64,000 nucleotides of DNA from a bacterium (GCA_030429585.1 JAUIEU010000001.1:801994-865993); one strand, 5' to 3'; positions 25,710 to 35,577 are shown, numbered from the stretch's first letter. Numbers and translations: made by a program. The notes: generated by a model from the sequence alone, not told the origin.

Positions 25710-27344
25710 CTAACCCGCCGCTACAACTAAACCCGATTTTGGCTGAACATCCAGCAAGGCTATAGGGGCTTTATCGGCATACTGTTTAAAGTTGCCAACA
25801 AACAAATCGGCTAATCGCGCGGCGGTTTTGTCATAAGCGTTTTTATCGGCCCACTGTTCGCGTGGGTTTAACAACTCATCCGGTACACTAGGGCACGTTT
25901 GCGGATACCGCAAACCAAACACGCTATCAGTATCGTAGGCCACATCGGTTAAATTGCCTTCAAGGGCAGCATTAATCATGGCGCGGGTGTACTTAAGTTT
26001 TATACGATTACCCGTACCATAAGCACCGCCAATCCAGCCGGTATTTACCAGCCAGGCTTTAGCATTATGTTTGGCCATTTTATCGCGCAACAATTCAGCG
26101 TACTTCATAGGGTGCCACACCATAAAGGCTTCGCCAAAGCAGGCACTAAAAGTGGCTTGGGGCTCATCGACGCCCATTTCCGTACCTGCCACCTTGGCCG
26201 TATACCCACTAATAAAGTGGTACATGGCTTGCTCGGGGCTTAGTTGGCTAATGGGCGGTAGCACGCCATAGGCATCGCAGGTTAAAAAGATGATATTTTC
26301 TGGGTGACCGGCCACGCACGGCTTTTTAGTATTGGGGATAAATTCAATGGGGTAGCTTACCCGCGTGTTTTCCGTAATAGACGTATCGTCATAATCCACA
26401 ATGTGGGTTTCGGGGTCGTACACCACATTTTCCAGCACGCTACCAAAGCGGATGGCATCATAAATTTCTGGCTCTTGCTCGCGCGATAAATTAATGGTTT
26501 TAGCGTAGCAGCCACCTTCAATATTAAACACGCCATTATCGTTCCAACCATGCTCATCATCGCCAATCAGGGCGCGATTAGGGTCGGCACTTAAGGTGGT
26601 TTTACCCGTACCCGACAAGCCAAAGAAAATCGCCGTATCACCCTTTTGGCCTACATTGGCGCTGCAATGCATGCTCATCATTTCTTTTTTTGGCAGTTGG
26701 TAATTTAGTACGGTAAACACGCCTTTTTTCATTTCGCCGGCATATTCTGTACCCAATATGGTGGTTTGACGCGTTTTAAAATTGAAGCTTACACAAGCAG
26801 TACTATCCACACCTTCAATGGTCGGATCTGCGGGGCATTGGCCGGCGTTATAAATAACCCAATCTGGCTTACCATAGGTTTCTAATTCTTTATCGGTGGG
26901 CCGAATCAGCATATTTGTCATAAACAGCGCATGGTAAGGGCGGGCACATACAATGCGTACTTTAATCCGCTCATCGGTATCCCAGCCTGCGTAGCCATCC
27001 ACCACAAACAGGTAGTTTTGGCCGTTTAAAAAGCCGGTGGCCATATCCAAATTTCGCTGAAAGGCCGCCTCACTCATGGGGATATTAATATCGCCCCAGT
27101 TAATATCCGCTTGGGTAGTTTCTTCGTGGACGATGCGCTTATCTTTAGGGCTACGGCCGGTTTTTTCGCCGCTGTAGGCAATTAAGGCGCCGTTGCTCGC
27201 AATCACACATTCCGAGCCACTGTAATGTTCGTGCTTCATCGCCATTTCGTACAAAAACGCCGGGCTAGGGTTATGGTACAGGGTATTATTGAAAATCCGG
27301 TCGCATTCCATTTGCTTGGTAAATAGCTTCGGCTTCGGCTTCAT
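25710..27344 (-). CDS. pckA: ATP-dependent phosphoenolpyruvate carboxykinase
   Basis: A 544-residue enzyme converting oxaloacetate and ATP to PEP, CO2 and ADP, the first committed step of gluconeogenesis. The kinase P-loop FFGLSGTGKTTLSADPNR, the metal-binding IGDDEHGW, the substrate region SGEKTGRSPKDKR and MSMHCSANVGQKGD are all present. AGGAGA precedes the ATG. It is a single gene with its own likely promoter. Together with the YvcK-like gene it suggests growth on non-sugar carbon. Confidence 0.97.
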   Translation of the reverse strand: MKPKPKLFTKQMECDRIFNNTLYHNPSPAFLYEMAMKHEHYSGSECVIASNGALIAYSGEKTGRSPKDKRIVHEETTQADINWGDINIPMSEAAFQRNLDMATGFLNGQNYLFVVDGYAGWDTDERIKVRIVCARPYHALFMTNMLIRPTDKELETYGKPDWVIYNAGQCPADPTIEGVDSTACVSFNFKTRQTTILGTEYAGEMKKGVFTVLNYQLPKKEMMSMHCSANVGQKGDTAIFFGLSGTGKTTLSADPNRALIGDDEHGWNDNGVFNIEGGCYAKTINLSREQEPEIYDAIRFGSVLENVVYDPETHIVDYDDTSITENTRVSYPIEFIPNTKKPCVAGHPENIIFLTCDAYGVLPPISQLSPEQAMYHFISGYTAKVAGTEMGVDEPQATFSACFGEAFMVWHPMKYAELLRDKMAKHNAKAWLVNTGWIGGAYGTGNRIKLKYTRAMINAALEGNLTDVAYDTDSVFGLRYPQTCPSVPDELLNPREQWADKNAYDKTAARLADLFVGNFKQYADKAPIALLDVQPKSGLVVAAG

Positions 27345-27384
27345 GGCTCATCATCTCCTGCAAAAAAGGGGTGTATAGTGCCCT

Positions 27385-27413
27385 ATTATGACAGAAGCAA
27401 ACCCAATCCCCAA
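27385..27413 (-). promoter_or_regulatory. Possible promoter of pckA
   Basis: Read on the minus strand, TTGGGG (27408-27413) and CATAAT (27385-27390) are separated by 17 bases, about 40 bases before the pckA ATG. Confidence 0.35.
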
Positions 27414-27488
27414 ACGGCAAAACACCTACCCCGCCTTTGTTTTAAAAATATTTTATTGGTGTATGGCACACACCAACACGCATTATGG

Positions 27489-27800
27489 CTACCGGCGATC
27501 GCAAGACGCATGCTTTTCTTCGTAATTGATAACGTCTTTAGCATGAACCGTGACTTTTGCGTTGCGGGTTAAATTTTTTAGTTGGGTAAAGCGGCCGCAT
27601 ATATCCACATGGTCGCCCACCTGCCAGCTACCCACCTTATACCGGTCAAAGGTTTCCACGAGCCACACGCTATCGTCATCCAACACAATGGATTCGCCAC
27701 AATGATGGATAGCTGTAATCCAGCGGTCTTCGCACGCCCATACCACCGAAAACTGACTTAGGATTACCAAGAAAACCAGTATTAATGCGCGCCAAAGCAT
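27489..27800 (-). CDS. Small secreted protein with four cysteines
   Basis: A 103-residue protein with a clear signal peptide (LWRALILVFLVILSQFSVVWA, cleavage before CEDRW). The mature part has four cysteines (CEDRW, HHCGES, DICGRF, ASCDRR), compatible with two disulfides, and beta-strand-like segments (IVLDDDSVWLVE, SWQVGDHVDICG) that look like an OB- or SH3-like barrel. No family is recognised. It lies between murT and pckA on the same strand with its own gaps on both sides. Confidence 0.65.
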   Translation of the reverse strand: MLWRALILVFLVILSQFSVVWACEDRWITAIHHCGESIVLDDDSVWLVETFDRYKVGSWQVGDHVDICGRFTQLKNLTRNAKVTVHAKDVINYEEKHASCDRR

Positions 27801-27877
27801 AACAAAATTCCTTGTTTAATAACTAACCCATCTCACCCTTATTATACTGCTAACCTCCGTGCCTGAACGAGAGGTAG

Positions 27878-29275
27878 CTACTTAGCCCACACCTGCTGCA
27901 AACGCAGCAACGCAGTATAACTCGGCAACACGTATAGTGTGCCATCTGGTGGCATGGATACCAACGCACTGGTAAGGCCGCCTTCCACGTCTTCTACCAC
28001 GGCAATACTATCTGCCCCTACCCCTGCATATTTTAACCGTACGGCCAAATCAGCAGCCCGTTTACCAGTGCAGGTAAAGGCAGGGATATCGACTAACCAC
28101 TCAAAGGCAGCATCCCAAATCCAGCTTACATCGCGCCCGTCAGCATCGTTATCGTTTAACCCTAGCAGCACATGGGCAGTAGGGTCGGCAGCCACGGTAC
28201 GAAAAACTTCCGTGGCGCCCACCGGATTTTTAATTAAAAACACCTTTACCGTTTTGCCTTGCACGGTTAAGGTTTCGCTGCGGCCAAACACACCGGCATA
28301 ATTATCCATAGCTGCTAGGGCCGTTTGCAAAGGCACGCCCCAATCGAGCGCCACAGCCAATGCGGCCAGTGCATTGCAGCCATTAAATTTACCAGCCAAC
28401 GGAATGGTAATATTACTTGGCTGAACCAAAGAAGGGTGCGACAAGCGCCCTAATGTTCTGTCCGGTTCAGAATTCGTCACATACAACTGGGCCACCGGTA
28501 CGGTTTGCCCGTTAAGTTTTAGCGGCCTAATGGGGCGTTCCCACGCTGGTTGTTCAAACCGGCAAGGTACTGTTTGTAATAACGTCGGCAATGGTTTTTC
28601 TGGCGCAGGGATATCATCTGGGTGAATATCGGCCTGCCCGTTATCACCCATGGCTAGGCCCATAAAGCGGCTTTTCGGTTGTTGGGCGGCCAGTGTGGTC
28701 ATCATCCCACGGATCGTATCATCCTGAATGTTGCAATAACGGGCGCCCTCTGGGTCGCACTCGGCAACACCTTCGGCAATAAATTGTGCGGTGGTATCTA
28801 GTTCGCCGTAGCGGTCTAGTTGGTCTCTAAACAAATTAGTAACCACCACATCGCGAATGGGGAGCTCTTTAGCCACGTGGCGCAGGCTGGCTTCATCTAC
28901 TTCTAGCACCATGGCATCTATATTTTTTAGTTTACCCATTTTACCAGTGGCCATTACCAAAGCGCTGGCAATGCCGTTGCGCATATTAGCCCCCAACGTG
29001 TTATGCACAACGGTTAGCCCATGGGCTTCTAACATGGCCGCTAACAAACCCGCCGTTGTGGTTTTGCCATTGGTACCCGTAATGGCAATAACGTTTTTAG
29101 GGCACTGGTCGGCAAACCATTCGCTTAGCAAGGTAGGCCGAATAGCCAAGGCCACCCGCCCCGGCACCGTACTACCACTACCTAACTTAAACCATTTTAT
29201 TAACCGCGCCGCCAATTTTGCCATAGCAATAGCATAGCGAAACGGAAAAAATATCATCATTATTAGGGTGGTCAC
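27878..29275 (-). CDS. murT: MurT-like Mur ligase (lipid II amidation, ligase subunit)
   Basis: A 465-residue Mur-ligase-family protein with a membrane-proximal N-terminus. The P-loop is AITGTNGKTTTAGLLAAML, followed by LEVDEASL, VVVTNLFRDQLDRYGE, PLAGKFNGCNALAALAVAL and the C-terminal LKYAGV region of MurT. MurT with the glutaminase GatD amidates D-Glu of lipid II in Gram-positives, and the pair occurs elsewhere too. No gatD is adjacent. The Cys4 zinc ribbon of Staphylococcus and Streptococcus MurT is not visible in the central insertion. The gene follows dapL closely, so both serve peptidoglycan. Confidence 0.85.
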   Translation of the reverse strand: MTTLIMMIFFPFRYAIAMAKLAARLIKWFKLGSGSTVPGRVALAIRPTLLSEWFADQCPKNVIAITGTNGKTTTAGLLAAMLEAHGLTVVHNTLGANMRNGIASALVMATGKMGKLKNIDAMVLEVDEASLRHVAKELPIRDVVVTNLFRDQLDRYGELDTTAQFIAEGVAECDPEGARYCNIQDDTIRGMMTTLAAQQPKSRFMGLAMGDNGQADIHPDDIPAPEKPLPTLLQTVPCRFEQPAWERPIRPLKLNGQTVPVAQLYVTNSEPDRTLGRLSHPSLVQPSNITIPLAGKFNGCNALAALAVALDWGVPLQTALAAMDNYAGVFGRSETLTVQGKTVKVFLIKNPVGATEVFRTVAADPTAHVLLGLNDNDADGRDVSWIWDAAFEWLVDIPAFTCTGKRAADLAVRLKYAGVGADSIAVVEDVEGGLTSALVSMPPDGTLYVLPSYTALLRLQQVWAK

Positions 29276-29300
29276 GGTGTGTCTCTAGCCGCCAAAAAAT

Positions 29301-30506
29301 CTAAGCGGTTGCACAGGCCGCCCCGTTACTGGCCATATCAAAGGTGATGCCGTTATCTTTAATGCGCTGCAACGCTTCTGTTAGGCGTGCTTCTGGCTGA
29401 GTTAGCGCCACACGGAAAAAGCCTTCGCCTTCTGGCCCGTAGCCATTGCCGGGGGGCACCACAATCCCACATTTTTCGAGCAACAAGGTGGCAAAGTCTT
29501 CGCTCGTCATGCCCGTGGGTACGGGTGCCCATAGGTAGAAAGTGGCGGGGCCAGCTTCTATGGGCCAACCGAGTTGTTTAAGGCCGTCTACAAACAAGGT
29601 GCGGCGTGCGCCATAAATACGGTTTAAGTCTTTAGTCAGCTCTTTGTACTGCGCTAAACCTAATTCGCCAGCGGTTTGAATAGCGGTAAAGGCGCCACTA
29701 TCCGTATTATTTTTAATGCTACCCAAGGCCTTAATAGCTTTGGCATTACCCACGGCAAAGCCTAAGCGCCAACCTGTCATGTTAAACATTTTGCTAAAGC
29801 TAAACATTTCTATGCACACATCTTTAGCGCCCGGCACTTGCAGAAAACTGGGGGCCTTGTAGCCATCAAAGGTCATTTCGCTGTAGGCATTATCGTGGCA
29901 CAACACAATGTCATACTTGCGACAAAAATCCACAGCCTCTTGCATAAATTCATCGGTAACAATGGCGCCCGTTGGGTTATTGGGGTAATTCAAAAATAGA
30001 ATTTTCGCTTTTTTGGCATCGTCTGCATTAATAGCATTTAAATCGGGCAGAAAATTATCGGCAGCCTTCATCGGCACGGTTACAGGGGTGCCGCCCATAA
30101 TAATGGTGTAGTTACGGTACACGGGGTACGCCGGCGAAGGGCACAACACCACATCCCCCGGCTGAATGTAGGCAAGGATTAAATGCGCAATGCCTTCTTT
30201 CGCGCCAATTAGGGCCATGGTTTCATCGTTAGGGTCTACAGCCACATTAAAGCGCTCTTGCATCCAATCCACAGCGGCCTTACGGAAACTAACACTGCCT
30301 TGGTAGGCCGGGTACTGGTGGGTGGCTTGGTCTTGGATGGCTTTGGCCATTTCATCCACAATGGGTTGCGGAGTAGGAAGATCCGGATCGCCTACGCCCA
30401 AGCTAATAATATCCACGCCTTTGGCACGGGCCGCGGCAATTTTTTTATCTAGTTCGGCAAATAGGTAAGGGGGTAAATCGGCTAAGGTGGCGGTAGGGTT
30501 AGGCAT
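29301..30506 (-). CDS. dapL: LL-diaminopimelate aminotransferase
   Basis: A 401-residue class I/II PLP aminotransferase converting tetrahydrodipicolinate directly to LL-diaminopimelate, the route used by plants, Cyanobacteria, Chlamydia and some others. ISLGVGDPDLPTPQPIV, HQYPAYQGSVSFRKAA, NYPNNPTGA and the PLP lysine in FSFSKMFNMTGWRLGFAVG are clear. It supplies meso-DAP (after epimerisation) to peptidoglycan and lysine. MurT follows 25 bases downstream. Confidence 0.93.
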   Translation of the reverse strand: MPNPTATLADLPPYLFAELDKKIAAARAKGVDIISLGVGDPDLPTPQPIVDEMAKAIQDQATHQYPAYQGSVSFRKAAVDWMQERFNVAVDPNDETMALIGAKEGIAHLILAYIQPGDVVLCPSPAYPVYRNYTIIMGGTPVTVPMKAADNFLPDLNAINADDAKKAKILFLNYPNNPTGAIVTDEFMQEAVDFCRKYDIVLCHDNAYSEMTFDGYKAPSFLQVPGAKDVCIEMFSFSKMFNMTGWRLGFAVGNAKAIKALGSIKNNTDSGAFTAIQTAGELGLAQYKELTKDLNRIYGARRTLFVDGLKQLGWPIEAGPATFYLWAPVPTGMTSEDFATLLLEKCGIVVPPGNGYGPEGEGFFRVALTQPEARLTEALQRIKDNGITFDMASNGAACATA

Positions 30507-30638
30507 AATAGTTTGGCATCCTTAAAAAACACAGTACGTTTAGATTGGTTGTAGAAAACCAGTAATCCATGCATGATGGAGAAAAATTGAAGCATTTAAT
30601 GCAAAAAAGAATCATAGACCCTTGGTTCCCACTTTTCA

Positions 30639-31592
30639 ATGGAGCAATCGTCCATGCCAGCCCCCAGTACCCAAATGGTCATCGATAGCCTTGCCCTAAC
30701 CCTAACCTATACCACCGTGCCGTATGCCAACCACTCACTATTGGCAGAACTGGTGTGGACCTTACCCGGCATCCAAACTGTAGAAACCCGCCTGGATGCT
30801 AGCCCCACCAGCACCGTGGGCAACGAACCTGCCATTGGCCTAACCCTATTTTTTGAGCCACAGCACCAAGGTTCCATTGAAAAAAACCTACTGGCTCTAC
30901 TAACCGATCACACCCTAACCGGGGTTACCGTTGGCGAAGTGCGCCCCATTACCCACGATGACTGGGCGAATGCGTGGAAACAATTTTGGCAGCCCACCCG
31001 CATTGGTCAGCGCTTTGTGGTTACCCCCAGCTGGGAGCAGCCAGAGGCTGTCTTAAAACAAGATTTAGTCATTACCCTAGACCCCGGCCAAGCCTTTGGT
31101 ACCGGCACCCATGCCACCACCACTTTAATGCTAGAACAACTAGAGCAGCTGGCCAGCGAGCAAGATTTTAGCCAGATAAATCTACTAGATGTCGGCTGCG
31201 GCAGCGGTATTTTAACCATAGCCGCCGCCAAGCTAGGCTGCCAAGATATCGCCGGGTTAGATATTGATACGGAGTCTATGGAAGCCGCCGATAAAAACGC
31301 CGCGGCTAACGGGGTAGGCCATTGCATAACAGCCACCACCACCCCACTGGCCGAACGCTGCCTGACCCCGATGGATGGCATATTAATGAACATCCACTGG
31401 CCGGTGCTGGCGCCCCTCATCCCCGAATGCGCCCTTCGGCTTAAGCCCGGCGGCTGGCTGCTTATTAGCGGGTTAATTCAGAAATCCGTGGCCCCGTGTA
31501 CACAGTGCTTGGAAGCCAACGGCTTTACCGTAGAAAGCCAACATCAACACGAAGACTGGTACTGTTTAAAGGCAATATACAGCCCTATTTAA
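30639..31592 (+). CDS. prmA: Ribosomal protein L11 methyltransferase
   Basis: A 317-residue SAM-dependent enzyme that methylates L11. Motif I is LDVGCGSGILTIAAAKLG, preceded by DPGQAFGTGTHATTTLML, which is specific to PrmA. The N-terminal 100 residues are the L11-recognition domain and are poorly conserved. An ATG five codons downstream is an alternative start. It is divergent from dapL and opens a plus-strand run towards rsmE and cca. Confidence 0.93.
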   Translation: MEQSSMPAPSTQMVIDSLALTLTYTTVPYANHSLLAELVWTLPGIQTVETRLDASPTSTVGNEPAIGLTLFFEPQHQGSIEKNLLALLTDHTLTGVTVGEVRPITHDDWANAWKQFWQPTRIGQRFVVTPSWEQPEAVLKQDLVITLDPGQAFGTGTHATTTLMLEQLEQLASEQDFSQINLLDVGCGSGILTIAAAKLGCQDIAGLDIDTESMEAADKNAAANGVGHCITATTTPLAERCLTPMDGILMNIHWPVLAPLIPECALRLKPGGWLLISGLIQKSVAPCTQCLEANGFTVESQHQHEDWYCLKAIYSPI

Positions 31593-31643
31593 ACTTAGTT
31601 AAACTAATTGTTTAGGTAATAAAAAAATTGAGCGAGATATACC

Positions 31644-31979
31644 ATGAAGCTTATCCTGTCATCCTACCCACGCTTTGGTAACGTGTGGGAAATATCTACA
31701 AAAAATACAGGGGGCAAGCCTAGTGTAAAGGTAGATAATGGTAATAAATTCTATTTTTATGACCCACAATCTGGTACCCATCAGTTTTTCAATCAAGATC
31801 AGGCTTGCTCTAACGGCGGCACACCCAAAAACCTTACAACGGGTTTGTTTGCTGATGCTGCACGAAGTCTTTATAAAAAACTCCCATTAAATGAGTTTTT
31901 AACTATTTTACGAGACCAAAAAGAACGGAAACGCCTACACCAGGAAGCAAGGAGTATTAAAAAAGAAACTTGTAAATGA
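31644..31979 (+). CDS. Hypothetical protein with N-terminal YPRFG motif, coupled to rsmE
   Basis: A 111-residue protein I do not recognise. It opens KLILSSYPRFGNVWEI, similar to the Pro-x-Phe-Gly pattern of other small proteins here. A central part (VDNGNKFYFYDPQSGTHQFF) looks like a small beta domain, and the C-terminal 35 residues are charged and helical (RDQKERKRLHQEARSIKKE). Its stop overlaps the rsmE start by 4 bases (ATGA), so it is translated from the same message. AT-richer codon use sets it apart from prmA and rsmE. Confidence 0.65.
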   Translation: MKLILSSYPRFGNVWEISTKNTGGKPSVKVDNGNKFYFYDPQSGTHQFFNQDQACSNGGTPKNLTTGLFADAARSLYKKLPLNEFLTILRDQKERKRLHQEARSIKKETCK

Positions 31980-32728
31980 CGCGCCTGATACTTGATCAAC
32001 CCATCGAACCCGAACTTAGCATTACCTGCCGAGATGCCTGCCACCGGGTGGTTAAGGTGTTGCGCAAGCACGTGGGCGATACGTTGACGGTGATTCACCC
32101 AGCGACTGAAAGTGCCTACGCCACTACTATTTTGGCCTGCAGCCCCAAGCAGTTGGTATTACAGGTAGGCAAAAAGCTCGCGGATGCGCCCAGCCCCCTG
32201 CCGCATATTACCTTGGCCGCTGCCCTTATTAAGGGTCAGCGTTGGGATTGGCTACTGCAAAAAGCCACCGAGCTTGGCGTGCGCGCAATACAACCCCTAA
32301 GTACCGAGCATACCGTGGTTAAGTGGGATAATAACGACACCCACAAGCTAGCCCGCTGGGCAGATATTACCAAGGCCGCCGTGGCCCAATGCGATGGCCG
32401 CTTTTTACCTGCCATCCACACGCCCAAGCCTATAGCCGAATTTTACACTGGTGATTTACCCCAGCAACTAGCCCAACCCAACCACCACGGCTTTGTACTA
32501 ATGGAGCAAGGCCCCAACCGTCAGCCCTTTAATGCGGTGCTTACTCCGCTGGTGGGCACGGCAAGCCACATCACCCTTGTTATTGGCCCAGAAGGCGGCC
32601 TAAGCCAAGCAGAAGCCGATGGCCTGATTGCCGCAGGGTGCACCAATGTGCTGCTGGGCACGCGGGTACTACGGGCAGAAACCGCTGCCATAGCTGCCCT
32701 TAGTGCTGTGGCGTATGCGTTTGATTGA
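31976..32728 (+). CDS. rsmE: 16S rRNA m3U1498 methyltransferase
   Basis: A 250-residue SPOUT-fold methyltransferase that modifies U1498 of 16S rRNA. The N-terminal PUA-like part has HRVVKVLRKHVGD; the core has LIKGQRWDWLLQKATELGVRAIQPL; the knot is formed by LVIGPEGGLSQAEAD and LLGTRVLRAETAAIAAL. PrmA and RsmE are neighbours in many genomes; here the small YPRFG protein lies between them and overlaps the RsmE start. Confidence 0.95.
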   Translation: MTRLILDQPIEPELSITCRDACHRVVKVLRKHVGDTLTVIHPATESAYATTILACSPKQLVLQVGKKLADAPSPLPHITLAAALIKGQRWDWLLQKATELGVRAIQPLSTEHTVVKWDNNDTHKLARWADITKAAVAQCDGRFLPAIHTPKPIAEFYTGDLPQQLAQPNHHGFVLMEQGPNRQPFNAVLTPLVGTASHITLVIGPEGGLSQAEADGLIAAGCTNVLLGTRVLRAETAAIAALSAVAYAFD

Positions 32729-32763
32729 TAGGCACTGGCCCACCGTTATGGCAAAATAGGGCG

Positions 32764-34209
32764 ATGGACTGCCCCCAACCCTTAGCCAACGCCTTAAAGC
32801 AAGATACTCGCCTGCCCCAGCTACGCCAATTGCTGGATGATGATGCCTGCCAACATATTTATATCGTAGGCGGTGCGGTGCGAGATGCCATTACCACGGG
32901 GCAGCTGCCCGCCGATTTAGATATGGTGACCACCGCGGGCAACGCCATGGCCTTAGCCCAAACCCTAGCAAAGCAACTAAACAGCACGCTAGTACCCCTA
33001 CACGAAGAACTGGGCATGGTACGCGTGGTGTGGCATAGCCATGTTAAGGACGAGCCGCCCACGTATATTGATCTTTCTGATGCGGTTGGCAATAGTATTA
33101 GCGAGGATTTAGTCCGACGCGACCTAAGCATAAACGCCATGGCCGTTAGCTTAAATGGCGAGCAATTCTTTGACCCTTATGATGGGCTCTCGGATTTAAC
33201 CACTGGGGTTATCCGAGGGATTAGTAAAACTAATTTTGTAGAGGACCCTCTACGCCTACTACGTGTGTTTCGGTTTGCTGCTACAACGGATGCCACCAAC
33301 ATCCACCCAGACACGTTGGCTTGGGTGGCAGAACTAAACCACACCCTATGGAACGTGGCCGCCGAGCGCATCCAAACCGAGTGGTTAAAGCTGCTTTCTG
33401 CCTCTAATACCTACCCTTGGTTATGCGCCATGGGCCAATGTGGCCTACTAGAAGCCCTTATCCCCGAGCTAACCGCCACCAAGGCCATTCCACCCAACAG
33501 CCACCATCACCTGGATTTATGGCACCACACGCTAGAACTAGTAAAGCAGCTGGAAGCAACGGTACTCCCAAGCACCGCGCCAGAATGGCAGCAACATCTT
33601 ACCCAACCCTTTGCACCCGGCATTACTAAAAAAGGCGTGCTTACCTTTGGCTGCCTAATGCACGATATTGGCAAGCCCGCCACCCACGAGATACTGGAGA
33701 CGGGCCGTCATGCCTTCCACGGGCATGACAAAGTGGGCGATGAGATGACGATAGCCATTTGTAAGCGGCTAAAAACCGGCAACACCATTGCCAAACAGGT
33801 AGCCTTTTTGGTGCGCTGGCATCTATACCCCTGCGCTTTTACCCCACAAAGTGCGCAAAAAAGCCTACTGCGATTTTATCGCCGCATGGGCGATTTAACC
33901 CCCGATGTATTACTGCTGGCCATGGCCGATAGATTAAGCACCCGCGGGCCGGATATTACGGATGCCATGGTAAGCGAGCAACTAGACCAATTTAACTGGC
34001 TGCTAACCCAGTACCCTGCCATGAGAGAAAAAGAGCAGGTGCCCCCGCTATTAAGCGGCACGGATATTATGCAGCTACTAAACCTGCCTCAAGGCCGCCA
34101 CATTGGCGACTGCCTAAAGCAGGTGCGCGAAAAGCAGCTACTGGGCGAATTAACCACCGCCGACGATGCTAAACAGTGGTTACAGCAGCACGTTAGCCCA
34201 ACTGTGTAA
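32764..34209 (+). CDS. cca: CCA tRNA nucleotidyltransferase / poly(A) polymerase family
   Basis: A 481-residue class II nucleotidyltransferase with an HD domain. IVGGAVRDAI and the catalytic ADLDMVT, then RRDLSINAMAV, DPYDGLSDL and EDPLRLLRVFRFA form the head and neck. An HD domain follows (LMHDIGKPATHE with HFHGHDKVG-type metal residues). It adds or repairs the CCA end of tRNAs, or acts as an A-adding enzyme; sequence alone does not separate these. The ATG at 32764 is chosen; an upstream TTG overlaps the rsmE stop. Confidence 0.88.
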   Translation: MDCPQPLANALKQDTRLPQLRQLLDDDACQHIYIVGGAVRDAITTGQLPADLDMVTTAGNAMALAQTLAKQLNSTLVPLHEELGMVRVVWHSHVKDEPPTYIDLSDAVGNSISEDLVRRDLSINAMAVSLNGEQFFDPYDGLSDLTTGVIRGISKTNFVEDPLRLLRVFRFAATTDATNIHPDTLAWVAELNHTLWNVAAERIQTEWLKLLSASNTYPWLCAMGQCGLLEALIPELTATKAIPPNSHHHLDLWHHTLELVKQLEATVLPSTAPEWQQHLTQPFAPGITKKGVLTFGCLMHDIGKPATHEILETGRHAFHGHDKVGDEMTIAICKRLKTGNTIAKQVAFLVRWHLYPCAFTPQSAQKSLLRFYRRMGDLTPDVLLLAMADRLSTRGPDITDAMVSEQLDQFNWLLTQYPAMREKEQVPPLLSGTDIMQLLNLPQGRHIGDCLKQVREKQLLGELTTADDAKQWLQQHVSPTV

Positions 34210-34431
34210 CAAACCATCTCACCTCTGAATAAATGATTGTAAAGCCGGTAAGGTTGTAGCGCGTTAAAACCAGCTTTATACTGAACCTTTAGGGGTCTCC
34301 CTACCCTTAGGCAACGCCCATTAACCCCCGTTAACGTGGCCGATAAATTATAAAAAACAATGTACACACCTAACCATTAGGGCGGCAGGCACCATAATAT
34401 TAAACACCTTTATTAGCGAGTTGTATTAGGC

Positions 34432-35577
34432 ATGGCATATCAACATCATCCAACCACCGTAACAAAGCACCTATCGCGGCGGGCATCCCGTGGCATGAGT
34501 TTAATCCTCACCGTCTTGATTGTCATGGTCGGGCTCATGGTATCTGCTGTGGCCGTGGATATTAGTATGGCCTACGCTGGGCATGCCCACCTGCAAAGCG
34601 CGGCTGACGCCGCTGCCCTTGCCGCCGCCCAAGAGTTAAGCCACAGCGATGGCGCGAGCGGTAGCCAGGTTCAGGCAGATTCTCGTGTTCAGGCAGCCAG
34701 TTTGGTTAGCGAATACAACAGCGGCAACAACCCCGTGGCCATTGATAACAATTCTGATGTTATTTTTGGCTACATTGACCCCGATGGGGGCGTGTACGAC
34801 GAAAACAACTTTACCACCGCCAGCAACGACCCTAGCTACGCCTATACCGGCGGTTATAACGCTGTTCGTGTAATAGTGCGCCGTACCGCTGGCAGCACCG
34901 CCGGGGCCTTCCCTACCCTAATGGCCAACCTGTTTGGTGTGGATAGCATGAATGTGCAAGCCGAAGCCGTGGCCATGATGGACAACAGCATGAATGTGGT
35001 TACCGGTGGGTTGCGCCCACTGTATGGCTGCCTAGCCCAATATAATGCCGCCGTTGCCACCGGTAATTTAGAGAACCAAACCGCTCGCCTATACGGCGAC
35101 CACCACTCGTTAAACGGGTCGCAAGTAGCGGGCTGTGCCGACCACCCTAGCGGTAACTGGGGCTTTGCCGATTTTAGAGACGATACCAGTGGCGCCCCCG
35201 GCAACAGCACCCTAGGCGGCTGGTTTGCTGATGGTTACACCGATAACGCAGTAGAAGTAGGCGAGAGCTACAGCACCCAACCGGGTAACTCTATTGCCAG
35301 CAGCAATGTTAAAAACGCCCTGCAAGCCTTAATTGATAACCAAACCGTGATTAGCATCCCACTCATTAATAGCATTAGCGGCAGTGGGTCTAATACCAGT
35401 AGCGAAGTGCAAGCCTTTACCGGCTTTGTGATTACCAATATGAAAACCAACGGTAAGCAATCCAGCCGGTATATTGAAGGCTACTTTACCAGTGCAGAGT
35501 GCTCTATGACATGTAACGGTGGCGGCGGCGGCAGCAGCCAGGGCGGCGGGCTATTTAAACTGCGCCTGCTTAACTAA
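34432..35577 (+). CDS. TadG-like Flp pilus assembly protein
   Basis: A 381-residue protein with a single N-terminal membrane helix (SLILTVLIVMVGLMVSAVAVDI) directly followed by AGHAHLQSAADAAALAAAQEL, the hallmark of the TadG/TadE-like N-terminal domain (Pfam TadG-like). The rest is a Ser/Asn/Gly-rich extracytoplasmic region ending in a Gly stretch (CNGGGGGSSQGGG). It lacks a recognisable von Willebrand A domain. TadG-like proteins are minor components of the Flp pilus machinery. It is the first gene of the pilus group and is closed by its own terminator. Confidence 0.82.
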   Translation: MAYQHHPTTVTKHLSRRASRGMSLILTVLIVMVGLMVSAVAVDISMAYAGHAHLQSAADAAALAAAQELSHSDGASGSQVQADSRVQAASLVSEYNSGNNPVAIDNNSDVIFGYIDPDGGVYDENNFTTASNDPSYAYTGGYNAVRVIVRRTAGSTAGAFPTLMANLFGVDSMNVQAEAVAMMDNSMNVVTGGLRPLYGCLAQYNAAVATGNLENQTARLYGDHHSLNGSQVAGCADHPSGNWGFADFRDDTSGAPGNSTLGGWFADGYTDNAVEVGESYSTQPGNSIASSNVKNALQALIDNQTVISIPLINSISGSGSNTSSEVQAFTGFVITNMKTNGKQSSRYIEGYFTSAECSMTCNGGGGGSSQGGGLFKLRLLN

